The notes: generated from the sequence alone by a model not told the origin. A stretch of 64,000 nucleotides of DNA from Deinandra increscens subsp. villosa (GCA_039602395.1 JBCNJP010000010.1:29949414-30013413), one strand, 5' to 3'; numbered from the stretch's first letter, positions 21,167 through 32,660 are shown. Made by a program: numbers and translations.

Positions 21167-23935
21167 TGTAACACCCGAGTTTCAATTTAGGAAAATAACG
21201 TTAAAACGTTAGCTTAGAATTTAGGTCCCAGAAAATTTTCGTTAATTAACGTCGTTAAAACGTTCGATTCACCCAAAAGACATGATAATTTGTTTTTAAT
21301 ACAAGTAACTAGTGTTTTAGCACCATTACAATTTACAAAACAATGCCGATGTCAACGGTCTTCGAGTGTTTGGTCCTTGGACTTGCTTGTGGAATCCAGA
21401 CCCGCACATCCCCTACCTGCATTCAGCTTGAACCCATTAGTAATAAACATAATGGATGCAAGAAACGACATTGAACTAACAAAAGAGGACGATTTTCAAC
21501 ATTTTGAACCACCTCCACCGTAGCTTACGCCAGCCACCGTAAGCTACGGTGGTCCTGGCTAGGCTACGGTGGCCAAGTGCTGTGGTACGGTGGGTTTTCT
21601 CATCAGGGGCCACCGTAAGCTACGGTGGCACCGTAAGCTACGGTGGCACATGGTGGAACCCCCCCCCCCCCTTTTCCTTGCCCTTTTGCATCTGAAATCT
21701 ATCCGGGGTAACCCCCAAGCATTCCTTTCGAACCTGCAATGTAACGCGAGTCTAATAACACGACTTTTACGGCAATTACCAATGTCAAAACATATAACTC
21801 ATTAAACCACCCAACGGGTCTAACTCAACTACATTATATACATATTTCTACATACGGTTTAGTTACCAAAATTCTTTTTATCGACCCATTGGTCACCATC
21901 GATGATTTGGGCCAACGCATGAGGATTCAATTATCCTTAAGTCCTCAACATCACTTGGTGTTCTAATTAGACAACTATAGGTTTAACAATCGTCCTTATG
22001 GACCAACTTGTTAAACCATTATCCTTTAGGTGCATCAACGTTTTACCATATGCAATCCCTTTTCTAGGCATGACTACTACAAGTCATTTTACCATCTCGA
22101 GTATGCACTTAATAACGAGTACCTAGTCAATTCAACGACCACTTTTCCAACATATTTCATATGAATATAACATGTAGGAATACGTTACAAGACCATTCCC
22201 TAAATTTCATAATTAATGTGGTTCACATAATTCATTTAGTTGACAACTAAAACTTGGTTCATCACCTTGATTCATTTGAGTTTTTTACACATTAACCCGC
22301 CTGACCCGTTAACATGAATCCTAATATTCATATTTCATACCATTAGCGTATCATAGAGGTTTCTAAATCAGCTTAACCTCCAAATAACAAGATATACCAT
22401 GATTGTGGTTTTCTACATGCTATTTAGCCCCCATGTATCCATACCGTACAAGATTCAACATTATACATCTAAGATGTCATAATGTAACCTTGTTTAGGCA
22501 CATCATCAATTAGCTAGATTTTGACTCTTCTTGACATATTCATACCTTTCCGATTTGAGCAAGTTTAACACTTTACTCGTCAAATTGCATTACATAACAT
22601 TATAACCATAGTGGGCAATAAACTAAATGTGTAACATAACATAAATGTTACCTCGTGAGCTTTAACCATCTTTACCGGGTTTACCGTGTGTCCTTCGGCT
22701 TGATTGCTTGACTTGGACTTAATTCTTGTTAGATACACATGGAACCGTCAACGATGATTCTCTATATCACATTTGTCATGTTTTAGTACTTGATTCAATT
22801 AAGTACACTTTACATCTAACATTTATATCAACTACACATTAACCATACAATATGGCTCAACTCTTTCACATGCTAATAAGCCTTATGTCCATGAGGTTTC
22901 TAAGGCATTTAACATGATTTCCATATGTCACGATTATAAATTTTAGCACTTGAAACATCAAGATATATCAAGGCTTCACATTTGGCGTTCGTTTGCAACA
23001 ATATACTAACTAAAAACCCATTTAGGCATTTTATCAAACACTTGGTGTGCATACATATATGCACACACATAACCCCATCCCTTGAATCTCCAATTAACCA
23101 TTTAACATAGCGTTGGTGAAATCCATCCCTAACCCATCATCAATTCTTCATATAGTACCATATTCAAGCTAGAATTCAACTAATGCAAGCAATTTCACCA
23201 CTCTCTTAAGTGGTCATTTAGCATGGAGGTTCAAGTATGAGAATTTGGTGACTACTTCACCAATTTTCCACTCAAGATAGAAATTTATACAACATATAAA
23301 GTTTCTAACATCCTAAGATGCTTAAACATCAACCAATTTCAGATTGCAAGCCCCTAATTTTCGAGACCTAGCATGCATCATGATGGGGTTTTACTTACTT
23401 GATGAGAAATTGAGTTTGGGAAGATGAAAGCACTTCCAATTCCAAGTTTGTACATAAAAATCGCAGCCCCCCCCCCCCCCCACATCCTTGTGCAGAATTT
23501 TCGAGTGGGTGAGAGGGTTTAAGAGGGTGAAGTCGCACCAGGGGGAGGAGACATCGATCTCCAGCCTCCTCTCCTCCTCTTTTGTTTATTACACTTTAGT
23601 GTAATTACAATTCTGGCCCCTCCACCTTTCAAATATTCAATTATTAAACAACAATGTCTTATTTTGTAAAATAAGCCCATGTGGTTTCATATAACACATA
23701 ATCATAACAAAGTTAGGGGTTTTAATGTTCCATGTTATTTAACAGATATATCCGATTTAAAAGAAAACCGGGATGTTACAATTCCACTCATAACTTTGAG
23801 ATTTATTTAGAATAAATCTCATTTTATCTACTTATCCTTTAAACCCCCTCATGTTCAGAACGGGACAAGTCATGAACTAACGTCCCGTCCTATTTATTTA
23901 CGAATAAAATATTCGTTCGGTTTTGGGATGTTACA
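21167..23935 (-). mobile_element. Solo gypsy-type LTR nested in E2 (2769 bp)
   Basis: The plus-strand ends are TGTAACACCCG at 21167 and GGGATGTTACA at 23935, matching the inverted TGTAACA...TGTTACA termini common in plant gypsy LTRs. The flanking five bases are TTATC and TCATC, an imperfect target-site duplication. The E2 coding text on both sides joins sensibly (GSDD before, EDPDVL after). No internal coding domain, PBS or PPT is seen, so I call it a solo LTR. A second GGGATGTTACA at 23770-23779 may be an internal duplicate of the terminus. Low-complexity C-runs occur at 21660 and 23467. The CCACCGTAAGCTACGGTGG palindrome cluster is at 21511-21655. Confidence 0.75.
21511..21655. repeat. Palindrome cluster, CCACCGTA/TACGGTGG type
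   Basis: Four or more copies of CCACCGTAAGCTACGGTGG or its halves occur within 145 bases, all able to form hairpins. It lies in the nested solo LTR. Confidence 0.85.
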
Positions 23936-24926
23936 TCATCAGAACCAGGTGGTGCAAGCGTGAACGAATCAAGTAAAGATTTGTAATCATAAGACTGAGC
24001 ATCAGCCGATTTAGGTTGAAGAAAAGTATGTTTCTGACAGTCCACATTCACATGATCCTGGTCTTGGAAGAAGGAAAATAAACACGCTTCATCGGAGGAT
24101 GATAACCAACAAAAATACCCCGAACAACTTTTGAAGCAAACTTCCCAACTTCCTTGAGAACCGTGCAAAGACACCCGAACGGCTCAAAGAAATTCAAATT
24201 AGGCTTTCGACCTTTAAGTAATTCATAACTGGTTTTATTGAATCTCTTCACAATGAGAACATGATTGAGCACATAACATGCAGTATAAACAGCTTCAGAC
24301 CAAAACTTTATTGGTAGATTAGCATCAGCCAACAATGTTCGAGCCATCTCAATCAAAGTTTTATTCTTGCGTTCAGCTACTCCATTTTGTTGCGGAGTAT
24401 ACGGCGCACTGAATTCATGTATGATCCCAAGTGAATCACAAAAAGCTGCCATCTTAGCATTCTTAAACTCAGTACCATTATCAGTACGGATGCGACAGAT
24501 TTTGTGTTTGTACATTGATGAAAACTTGGATAACAGCTTTTGAATTTGATCTGGAGTTTCATCTTTTGAAGCTAGAGACACTACCCATGAAAATCGAGAA
24601 AAGTCATCCGTAATAACCAAAAAATAATAACTACCCTCAATGCTGCGAACATTCACCAGACCAAAAAGATCCATATGAAGGAGCTCTAAAGGAGTCACAA
24701 TTGAATTTAAACGTTTAGACGGATGAGACTTTTTCTTTTGCTTACCTTTCTTACAAGACACACAAACATCATGTATAGAAAATTTATTCTTTGTAACGCC
24801 TTCCACCAGATTATGATTTACCAAATAATTTATTTTCCGGTAATTGATGTGTCCCATACAGCGATGCCACATGATGGATTTTTTTTTCTGTAGCCTTAGA
24901 AATAAAGCATGTAGCAGAAACCGCAT
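23936..24926 (-). pseudogene. E2 integrase
   Basis: Frame 24048-24926 (292 codons) carries GAG-pre-integrase with the zinc-binding HHCC (WHRCMGHINY, CVSCKKGKQKKKSHPSK). The integrase core follows with LHMDLFGLVNV, the catalytic Asp in VITDDFSRFSW, the second Asp in IRTDNGTEF, and the third acidic residue in APYTPQQNGVAERKNKTL. The C-terminal part reads ELLKGRKPNLNFFEPFGC, IFVGYHPP. After a shift the frame 23890-24174 continues to the solo LTR. All three acidic catalytic residues are visible, making this the best-preserved integrase in the window. FGPV is altered to FGLV. Confidence 0.93.
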
Positions 24927-25311
24927 ATGAAGTCTGATTCATGTTCAACACATATAAGTCACAAAATCGAGGAGCTCGCACAACAATCCAATCGTCAGGA
25001 ATTTGGATTCCAGGTTTCAGAATTAAGCATTCTGAACACGTGAAAGCAGCAGTGTACTGCTTATCACAAATTTGAGAAACACTCAGCAAATTGTGTTGCA
25101 ACTCTTGTACAAATTGGACTTTGTCAAATGTAATCTTCTCGTTACCCAGCTTGCCCTCACCGGTAATCTTACCACCTTTATCTCCAGCGAAAGTAACATT
25201 TCCTCCTTGAATAGGTTTAACGTCTAATAGCAAGGAAATACTACCCGTCATGTGCCTGGATGCTCCACTATCAACTACCCAGAAGTTGTTGACAGCTCGC
25301 TTGCAAGCACC
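24811..25311 (-). pseudogene. E2 protease and GAG-pre-integrase
   Basis: The frame starts at a TGCAG/G boundary (25312/25311) and reads FWVVDSGASRHMTG, the intact aspartic protease active site, then GGNVTFAGDKGGKITG, QHNLLSVSQICD and CLILKPGIQIPDDW. It shifts near 24890 into the integrase frame. The upstream reading is closed by stops, while the boundary AAATGTGCAG resembles a 3' splice site. E1 (3578) and E3 (48727) have the same boundary. Confidence 0.9.
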
Positions 25312-27136
25312 CTGCACATTTCAGCAATTAATTAGTGAGTATCTGGACCCAAGCTTTCAGCTTTGGGTCGACCAGTGTCTTCAGAAAAGTCCTCAGTGGC
25401 TTTTGAAGTCAATTTAGGCAGCCACTTTTGCCTTAACCCAGAAGTAGATGAATATGTGGTAACATCACTTGAAGATGAACAACCAAATGATTGTTGAGTT
25501 TTTAAAATTTTTCTCGTTTGAAAAATTGTTTTGTGACCACCTTTTCATCTACCTGTTTTGGCTCAGAAACATTTTTAGATTTTTCAAAAGTAACAGCGGA
25601 AGCTCTTTTCTCAGCCAAAACCGAACATGTTTTTCATAGATGACCCTTTTGATGACAATGATATCACCTCCGACGATCAACAAAAACTGCAGGAAAGTTT
25701 ACCTCATGATTCAGTTGAGGTGTTACCATCAGTCATATGTTTAACCACTTGACTTGGTTTCTTAGCCCTAAATCTCCGAGATTTATGCTTTGGAAGTGGT
25801 TTAAACAATGGACCAATATAACCAAATTGATTATAAAATCCAAACTCATCAACTCCACAGTTTTCAGAATATCTTTTGGATTCGACACAGTTGCTTTTGT
25901 TTTTTTCCAAACAATCCAAAATTTTGTTCATAATGACCAAAGTCATCATAAAAATCATAATCCTCACAGAAACCGTATGATTCATAGTCAAAACTGTTTG
26001 TATTAGCAGAAATTGGCCATCAGAATTATAAAAATTCTTAGGTGAATACTTTGAAGTTTTTGACTTTGATGAAAATTTTTGATCTTTTGGAGTGTGAGTC
26101 TTGACAAAATTCTGATCATCTGAACTAGTTCTAAGATTCAACAAAGAACCATTTTTCACATGTGCATGATCAGACACACATTTTTCTTCTGAATCAGCAT
26201 AAAACACTTTGGAAACTTTTGTTGGATCAACACAACATAATGGAAATGCTCCTTCCAAAAATATGGTATCACTACCTTTCAGACAATACATTTTCACTTT
26301 CTTAGACGATTCACCAACTTCAGTTTTTACCTTTTCTGTTTGTCATCGGAATTCCCAAACTTGACATTTTTCTTGTTTTTCTGTTGAACTTTCTGAGGTT
26401 TCTTTTGATTGACCTTAGAAACTTCATCAGGATGTCCAAACCCGATGCCAGTAAACTTAGCTGATTTCGGTGGAGGTACCGGAATTGAGTTCACATCCGG
26501 TGTGGTTGTGTTACTTACAGTTATAGACTCACGTTCAAAAAACAAATCACGACTTTTTGTAAACTTTGTCATTTCAAATTCTTTCATTGTTTTTTCAGTT
26601 TCAATGATTTTCTGAGCAGCCTCTAAAGGTGTAAGTTTTACATTCACCGAAACATCAGATTCAGATTGTTTGAGAACTTCTTTGTCAGTTTTGGACATAA
26701 GTTTGACAGGCTTTCTCTTATGAGTGCCCTTGGATTTATCAGATGAACCCTCAGCAAACATAGAATAATCAAACACAACAGCTGGTTTGATCTCAGATTC
26801 AGTTGGTCCTTTACCATGAACAATTGGTGGAGGAACTGAAGTACACCCTGATTCTTTGAGCACTTCTTTTAAATTTTCATCTCTGCAAAGGAGACTTGCA
26901 AAGGAAGATGAATTCTTGAAATTTTCTAATTGTCTTTGAAGATCCAATATTTCAATGTTTAATTCAGAAATTTTAGCATTAGCTTCTGCAAGCTTTTTCT
27001 CACAAAAAATATAATCTTCAGTTTTGTTATTTAACTCAATTTTTGTGCTCAGAATCACGGCATGCTCACTTTTTAGTTCAGTTTTAACAACCTCCCACCT
27101 TTGTTTGTAAATGGTGGCATTTTCTTCTGCTAACAT
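25312..27136 (-). pseudogene. E2 gag extension with coiled coil and second zinc knuckle
   Basis: Frame 26327-27136 (269 codons) starts with a heptad-rich coiled coil (TYKQRWEVVKTELKSEH, LAEANAKISELNIEILDLQ) and continues Lys/Ser-rich. Frame 25704-26297 has aromatic-rich text (GFYNQFGYIGPLFKPL, KHKSRRFRAKKPSQ). At 25625-25666 a CX2CX4HX4C zinc knuckle is recognisable, but its first Cys codon and one internal codon are now TGA stops. Extended gag with two knuckles is the Sirevirus-type plan and matches E1. Confidence 0.75.
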
Positions 27137-27139
27137 GTA

Positions 27140-28235
27140 TTAATCATAATACATAACTTTCTCAGCAGAAAGTTCTTTCATTTGATTAGCAATTTTCATG
27201 CAAAATTCACAGATATTAGAGTTAACCTGAATATCAGCCATAAAGGCTTGATGACCATCAGCAAAGAAATCTTCTCCCAGAAGATCCGGATCATCTTCAG
27301 CTGCTACATTTCTCTCTTTAGTGCATAGAAAGGCAGACTCATCGGGACAATCTGCAGCCCAGTCATACCCTTCTCCGGTTTTAAAGACCAAAGCTTTAGA
27401 ATCTGAGTTTAATCCACCAGCAGTTGTATTTGAACTTGATGGATTACCATTGCTTCCCGATGCTTTGTTACTTTGAGCAGCATATTTCTGATATAACTTT
27501 GAAGTCTCCTGTTTCTTTGTCGAGCTACACTCTTTTACGAAGTGACCATAATTTTGGCAATTGTAACATATAACTTTGGATTTATCAAATCCAAGTTTAC
27601 CTTCGGGATTGAGATCTTTTCTGCATGTTCTCTTCATAAACTTCTTACCTCTTCTGACAATCATAGCCATAGACCAATTGATATCCATCAATTCTAAATC
27701 ATCCGGGTATATTTGTTCATCATTTTCATCGGTCAATTCAGCACTAGTCAATTTTCCTGCTATTACTCCATCATATGACGATGAAAATTGACTAGTGTCA
27801 ATTAATAGTTTCATTTGGAACATGAAAAAAATTGTCAAATTCCTTCAACAACACTTTTTTCTTACTTTTCATATATTGTGCATTTCCTTCACATCTGTGA
27901 CATAACGCATCCCATAAAGCCTTTGAAGTTATATCTTTTGGTAAAGCCATTGATAAATTCGAATAAGCTTTATTTTCCAACTTAAAAGATTCTTTTTCAG
28001 CATCATTCATCTTGTTGTACGGCTTTACTTGACCAGCCAATTCACCAGTTTGAAACTTTGGAACTTCATAACCATCCAACGTTGGTGTCCACACCGTAAC
28101 ATCCGTCACCCCAATGTATGATTCGTAACGAGTTTTCCAATTATGAAAATCTTCAAATCTCATCAATTTCGGAACTTTGTTTGTAGTTCCTATCTCTTTA
28201 TCATAATTCAGTATAGCTTGAACAGTTGAAGACAT
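27140..28235 (-). pseudogene. E2 gag (UBN2-type) with first zinc knuckle
   Basis: Frame 27798-28235 starts MSSTVQAILNYDKEIG, contains KLMRFEDFHNWKTRYE and MALPKDITSKALWDALC, and shifts near 27830. Frame 27140-27838 contains LELMDINWSMAMIVRR and CYNCQNYGHFVKEC, a complete CCHC knuckle. Compared with E5 (56722-56961) the part between FDNF and the SSYDGVIAGKL block is too short: the segment from ISRFCHLESEM to the THFLQLIG type block is missing. An internal deletion of roughly 100 or more codons is inferred. Confidence 0.88.
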
Positions 28236-28260
28236 CGCTGCAAAAGCCTAGAACGGATCC

Positions 28261-28495
28261 ATGATTTGTTATTCAAAACTGATCAAGCGGACCAAAATAA
28301 CCAATCCCCGGACCAAACTGTCGATCTCCGGACCAAATTCAAACCAACGGACCAAAATGCTATCACCGGACCAAATTAGAATCACCGGACCAAAATGCTA
28401 TCACAGGACCAAAATCGATCTCCGGACCAATTGGTACGCTGAAGTAACAACTCGCGGACCAATTCTGGTACACTGAAACCGCCACGGACCAATTG
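28261..28495 (-). repeat. E2 5' UTR with CGGACCAAA repeat array
   Basis: About ten copies of CGGACCAAA or CGGACCAATT occur every 17-30 bases (28283-28495). No PBS or LTR follows, because a MITE begins at about 28495. The motif is the half-site of the GGTCCGC palindromes in the E2 LTR and ORF3 intron. Confidence 0.8.
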
Positions 28496-28650
28496 GGTTT
28501 GAGAACTAAAAAGAACTAATCTCAGCCACTAATTTATATATATGGAACCCCCCCCCCCCATGAATTATAGTGGTCCCCACCTGAATTTAGTGGTTGAGAT
28601 TTAGTTCTTAAAACTTCTTAAAATAAAAAGTTCTCATTTGAACCTAACCA
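28495..28650 (-). mobile_element. MITE family A, copy A3 (inverted)
   Basis: This is the reverse of the other family A copies. It ends GTTCTCATTTGAACCTAACC before (TA)n and contains ATGAATTATAGTGGTCC and GAGATTTAGTTCTT. It starts in GGGTTTGAGAACTAAAAAG, so its terminal bases are eroded or lost at the junction with E2. It contains a 13-base C-run at 28547. Confidence 0.8.
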
Positions 28651-28663
28651 TATATATATATAA

Positions 28664-30108
28664 TGGGTTTTCGGACTTAAGCAGTCGTGGTCATTATTGA
28701 TTGGAATAATCATACCAGTAACTCATAGACAAGTTGTTTATTTTGGGTTAAGATTGTCTTATTGGTAGGCAATTAGACCGCCTCTCAGCCTCAAATCTAG
28801 TATCATTACTCTCCTATGTGATCGTCTACGGGGAGTACGAACCCCGGGGAACTGTGTTGTCAAAAGACAAATAAAGTGGTATAATGCCACTTACTACGGG
28901 GTCCCTCAAACCAACTGACTTACTGTACTCGACACGCCGTCATGAACTAGCAGGGGAACAACCCTGCGTGCCGGACTATATTATTGTCAAAATGTTTTTT
29001 TAAGGGACTAAGGTCCGTTTCTTTCATGCACCGATCTCGTGCATGCACGCCCAGCGTAACCCGAGCCAAGTTCACAAACACGTACCATCTCGGCCTCCGT
29101 GAAGTGATAAAATATTGCCAACCCCCATTCCCAACCAAATACTTTCAGCCCGCACTTGCGTAGTCAGCCGTGTTTGCTTACATAGACATAAGGACCTCGA
29201 ACGTATCATGTAGCATGGGGTGCAAGTCACCTTTCGGATCATGCATTGTCCCCTGACCGGGTGTCACAAGTCCGACCTTTGGGATTTCGACTCCCCAAAT
29301 GGTCTATGATACGTAGAGCACGTTTGGTTCAGAAAATCAATAATACACTTTCAATAAAAAGGGTTTTCACAAAGTCATTAGACACACTTTAAACCAACTT
29401 TATAAAGACAACTTGAAAACTTGTTAAAGGTTTATTATTTCAAATCAAGTGTAAGAATTTAGCTAATCATAGTTTGAAATATTTGCGAGTAAGTAAAGGA
29501 AGATTTCATAGACAAAATACTTTCAATTACTTGAACTGGTTGAAGTTCTTAGAAAATTTGACATACTTAAAGACACAAAAACGCCAAGTGGCTCGACTAA
29601 CTAATCTAAAAGTAGAGGGAAGAGAGAAGAATTGAGCGAGTTGTGAAGTGGGAGAGGGCTGACTTTTATAGGCAAATTCTGGAGTTTGGCACGGCCGTGC
29701 CTAGAGTGGCATGGGCCGTGCCATGTCAGATGGAGGATTTGAAATCTTCTGCCTTTAGAGGCACGGGCCGTGTTTGTTTGGGCACGGGCCGTGCCATGTC
29801 AGGAGGCTTCAACATGGGGCGTGCTGGTTCAGAGGCATGGGGTGTGCTGAGTCAGAGGAAGATTTCTGCAGATCTGGGTCGGGCATGGGGCGTGCCAGGT
29901 TGGTCACGGGCTATGCTAAAGTCAATTTTCCCAAAATTTGCATTTCTCTTCACTTTTTTGGTAGATTATGCTCCTTTTGGTATTTTGACTTTAGAAAACC
30001 TGAAAAGCTAAAAAAAAACAAAATCTCTTTGTTTTGATTTTAGTAGCTCGGTTTTGTCCCGGAATGTGGGAACATTTTAGTATAAAAATATGTATAGTTA
30101 TGTGTACA
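28664..30108 (-). repeat. Athila-like gypsy 3' LTR (about 1.45 kb)
   Basis: The left end TGGGTTTTCGG at 28664 follows (TA)n. The right end TGTGTACA at 30108 is followed on the minus-strand side by the GAGGATATTTGATG and GCTTGAGGACAAGCAAACG block (30109-30165) that typically precedes the 3' LTR of Athila/Tat-type plant gypsy elements. Positions 28664-29348 are about 90% similar by eye to 38743-39433. A cluster of GGCACGGGCCGTGCC palindromes is at 29680-29915. Confidence 0.6.
29680..29915. repeat. GGCACGGGCCGTGCC palindrome cluster
   Basis: Seven or so copies of GGCACGG/CCGTGCC or GGGGCGTGC occur in both orientations within the gypsy LTR. Related clusters occur at 32881-33190 and 33640-33740 upstream of the gypsy ORF. 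The open frames through it (29643-30011) are by-products. Confidence 0.85.
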
Positions 30109-31673
30109 TCAAATATCCTCACATTTAAACGTTTGCTTGTCCTCAAGCAAAACTCCATAATTAGGGGCCTTGACACATCCTAAATTTTTATTTTTGTGTT
30201 TTTGCCAAGACTTGCGTTGTTAAAATACCTCCTCCATTTTTTCACTTTTTATTCCATTAATTTATTTTTACCTTTTTGATTGAAGTAAGTTGTTTATCAC
30301 AAGTCTACTTAAAAATTTATTTAGCTATGTAGTTAAGCACCTCACAAATGGTCACTCGTCACTCGGGTTAGAGATTTTACTTTTCGGGGTGGACACTCGT
30401 ATCAAGGTTAAGTGAATTAGAGAGCATATGTTTGACACGGAATCGAACCTCCACCGATATCACCAGAAGTCACAGGATCATCATGAGGTCTTTGAAAAGG
30501 GGGGGGGGGGTAGTTTTATTTTGAAAAGGGGAGAAAGGCGTAAATAAAATGGTCTTTTTATTTGTTTTTTCAAAAAGTTTGTGTTTTTCACTATTTTCTA
30601 AACAAATCTTCTAGTGGCACTTTTGCTTTTGCCTCTAAGTTCTTTTTTATTAACTTTTGAGAAAATACGTGAAAATCTATTTTTGAAAACTTCTTGAAAT
30701 AACCGTTTTTTTACTAAAACAAAGGGGTGTAAAAAGAAAAGGTTTTGGGGTATTTTGCAGAAGAGGTTTATTCTGCAAATATGAAAGGGGTTTAAGAAAT
30801 GAAAAGGTTTTAGGCTCAAAGGGGCTTACTAGGGGGATGTTTTTGGTAGAGAGTGAGGTGAGAAGAAGAAATCCTAATTGCCTCAATCCTTTAATACCAT
30901 GGCTTCTGATTTTGTCCGTCTTGGGACGTACTGTCGTGTCAAGTTCTACCTCTATCGAATTTACCTGGTTTCTCTCAAAGAAAAGAAAAATAGCATGTTT
31001 TATAGTTGATCATGCTATAAGGGCTCAAATTCTCACTATCAAGGGAAAATGAAAAGTGTAAGTTCATAATTATATAAATTTGGTTTCCTCTTGTCAATAA
31101 AAATTTTGACTTTAAAACTTTGAGGTATTTACAATTCAATGGATTATAATTTGATAAATGGGAGGAGGAAAAATAATTTAGACACATTTCTTTTAAAAAC
31201 AACAGAAGCCAATTTTCCAAGGAAGTTTTACGTAAAGCTTGAGTTGGACGACACAGTTGTTTTTGGTTCCCAGATTTACCCAAATTGTTCCCATCCCCAC
31301 ACTCAAATTGTACATTGTCCTCAATGTGCGAAAACGTATTAAGGAGAATGCAGAATAAAAGTAAAGGGCTAGAAAAAATTTGGCAGAGTTTACCCTGTAA
31401 ACAAGATGTTTTACCTGTGGGATGGTTACCACGCCATGCTGTTTTGACCTCCCGGTCCAGTTAGCTATAGAGCTAGCCATGTACATGCTTCTCAACTATT
31501 CAAGCCACAACACAGTCAAAATAAACGAAACAAACTAACTAACTACTAAATACGGTGTCATCATCCATAAAAAAACGTATCAACCACCACAACATAAAAA
31601 TAAAATGTATCAAATCTAAATGTCAAGTGTCAAATGCACGAAAAACATTATCGTGCAACCATGGGTCAGAGAG
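30109..31673. other. Gypsy spacer between the post-pol ORF and the 3' LTR, non-coding
   Basis: The right-hand part of the LTR boundary holds GAGGACAAGC text (minus, near 30140) and then T-rich sequence. There is a G-run at 30499-30509 and no recognisable protein, tRNA or structured RNA. The ORFs at 30598-31495 are short and low-complexity. Confidence 0.45.
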
Positions 31674-32660
31674 TCATACCTGCAAATCGGACTCATTGGC
31701 AAAAGCTGAGCCACTACCACCATAGCCACCACCGTGCCCTGAAGGTCCCTCACCTGGTTGGCCATATCGCCAGTCAAACCTCTCCCGGAGGCCATCGACT
31801 TCCTCATGCAGCCCCCACAGCTCCGTCTGCATGGTCTGGGTGTGGTCATCGATTGCCTGGACAGTAGTGTGGGTCAACTGGAGGGAGTAGTAGAGGTCAA
31901 TCATAGTGGGGAATCCTGTGGCCTGCGTGTCTGGCTGTTGGTGTTGCTGCTGTGGTGGTGGTGCTGCTGCTCCTCTGCTTCCATCAGCTTGATCGGAAGT
32001 AGATCCCATACCCAGCGTAAGCTATCCATCATCCTGTAAGGAGGATCTGATGAGCTCTGGAGGGATGGCAGTGTCGTAGGCCCTATAGATACTGAGAATG
32101 AGGCCTTAAACGGCAACGGGCTACGATCGTCAGCAACGTGAAGGAGGTGGTTGCATAAGGCATAGGCGAGGTTCATGGGCTCCCCCACGTTGAAACAGTA
32201 AAATGCCAACATATCCTTTAGGTTGACCACGCCGCCTGACTCGCCCCTGGCAAACACTGATTTAGCAAAGTAGCGGTGGATGTAGTGGTGCAGTGGGCGT
32301 CTCAGCCTGGTGCTCTTCGTGGCCCTTGGGTTGTACCTGGTGGATTCGGAGCCAATCCTCTCCCAAAGAGCCTGACGGGCTACCCCGTGTGCTTGGTCGG
32401 ATCTAGTCTCCTCGTGTGGAAGGCATCAACGAGATGCGGCCAAAGTCGGAAGCTCGTGCTGCTGGTAGATCCCTATCTCCATCATAAACTCTGCCAATGA
32501 CCTCGAATACCAATGCCTCCCTGGTCTGAACTGTACAAATTTGGGCACGTTTATGTCCGTGACCTCTGTGTGGAACATAAACGAAGCCAGGAACTCATTA
32601 GTGCAGTCCCTAACTCTGACTGGTATAAACAAGTCAAAAAGCCTCCTCATCAGAGCCGAG
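31674..32660 (-). pseudogene. Athila-like gypsy ORF (ORF-1 family), broken
   Basis: Frame 32426-32650 reads RLFDLFIPVRVRDCTNEFLA, FVQFRPGRHWYSRSLAEFM. After shifts, text equivalent to an ALWERIGSESTRYNPRA, LRRPLHHYIHRYFAKSVF run leads into frame 31901-32257 (GESGGVVNLKDMLAFYCF, PMNLAYALCNHLLHVAD). Frame 31674-32009 follows with a His/Gln-rich linker and a short coiled coil (LWGLHEEVDGLRERFDWRYG). The pattern (block ending in a Gly-rich VVNLKDMLAFY motif, then Q/H linker, then LREx coil) matches the Athila ORF-1 type proteins common in Asteraceae gypsy elements. That assignment is from family knowledge. No gag or pol of this element survives. Confidence 0.65.

Larger units (their letters stand above)
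14396..28260 (-). mobile_element. Copia E2, Sirevirus-like, with post-pol ORF3
   Basis: In minus-strand order this has a 5' UTR palindrome array (28283-28495), gag from ATG 28235, a CCHC knuckle, a gag extension with a second knuckle, protease, integrase, a nested solo LTR, the hinge, RT, part of RNase H, a short post-pol spacer, ORF3, the PPT and a 3' LTR. The 5' LTR and PBS are lost: the 5' UTR runs directly into a MITE at about 28495. It is larger than ordinary copia because of ORF3 and the nested LTR. Many frameshifts show that it is dead. ORF3 and the palindromes pair it with E3, so the two are related families. Confidence 0.85.
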
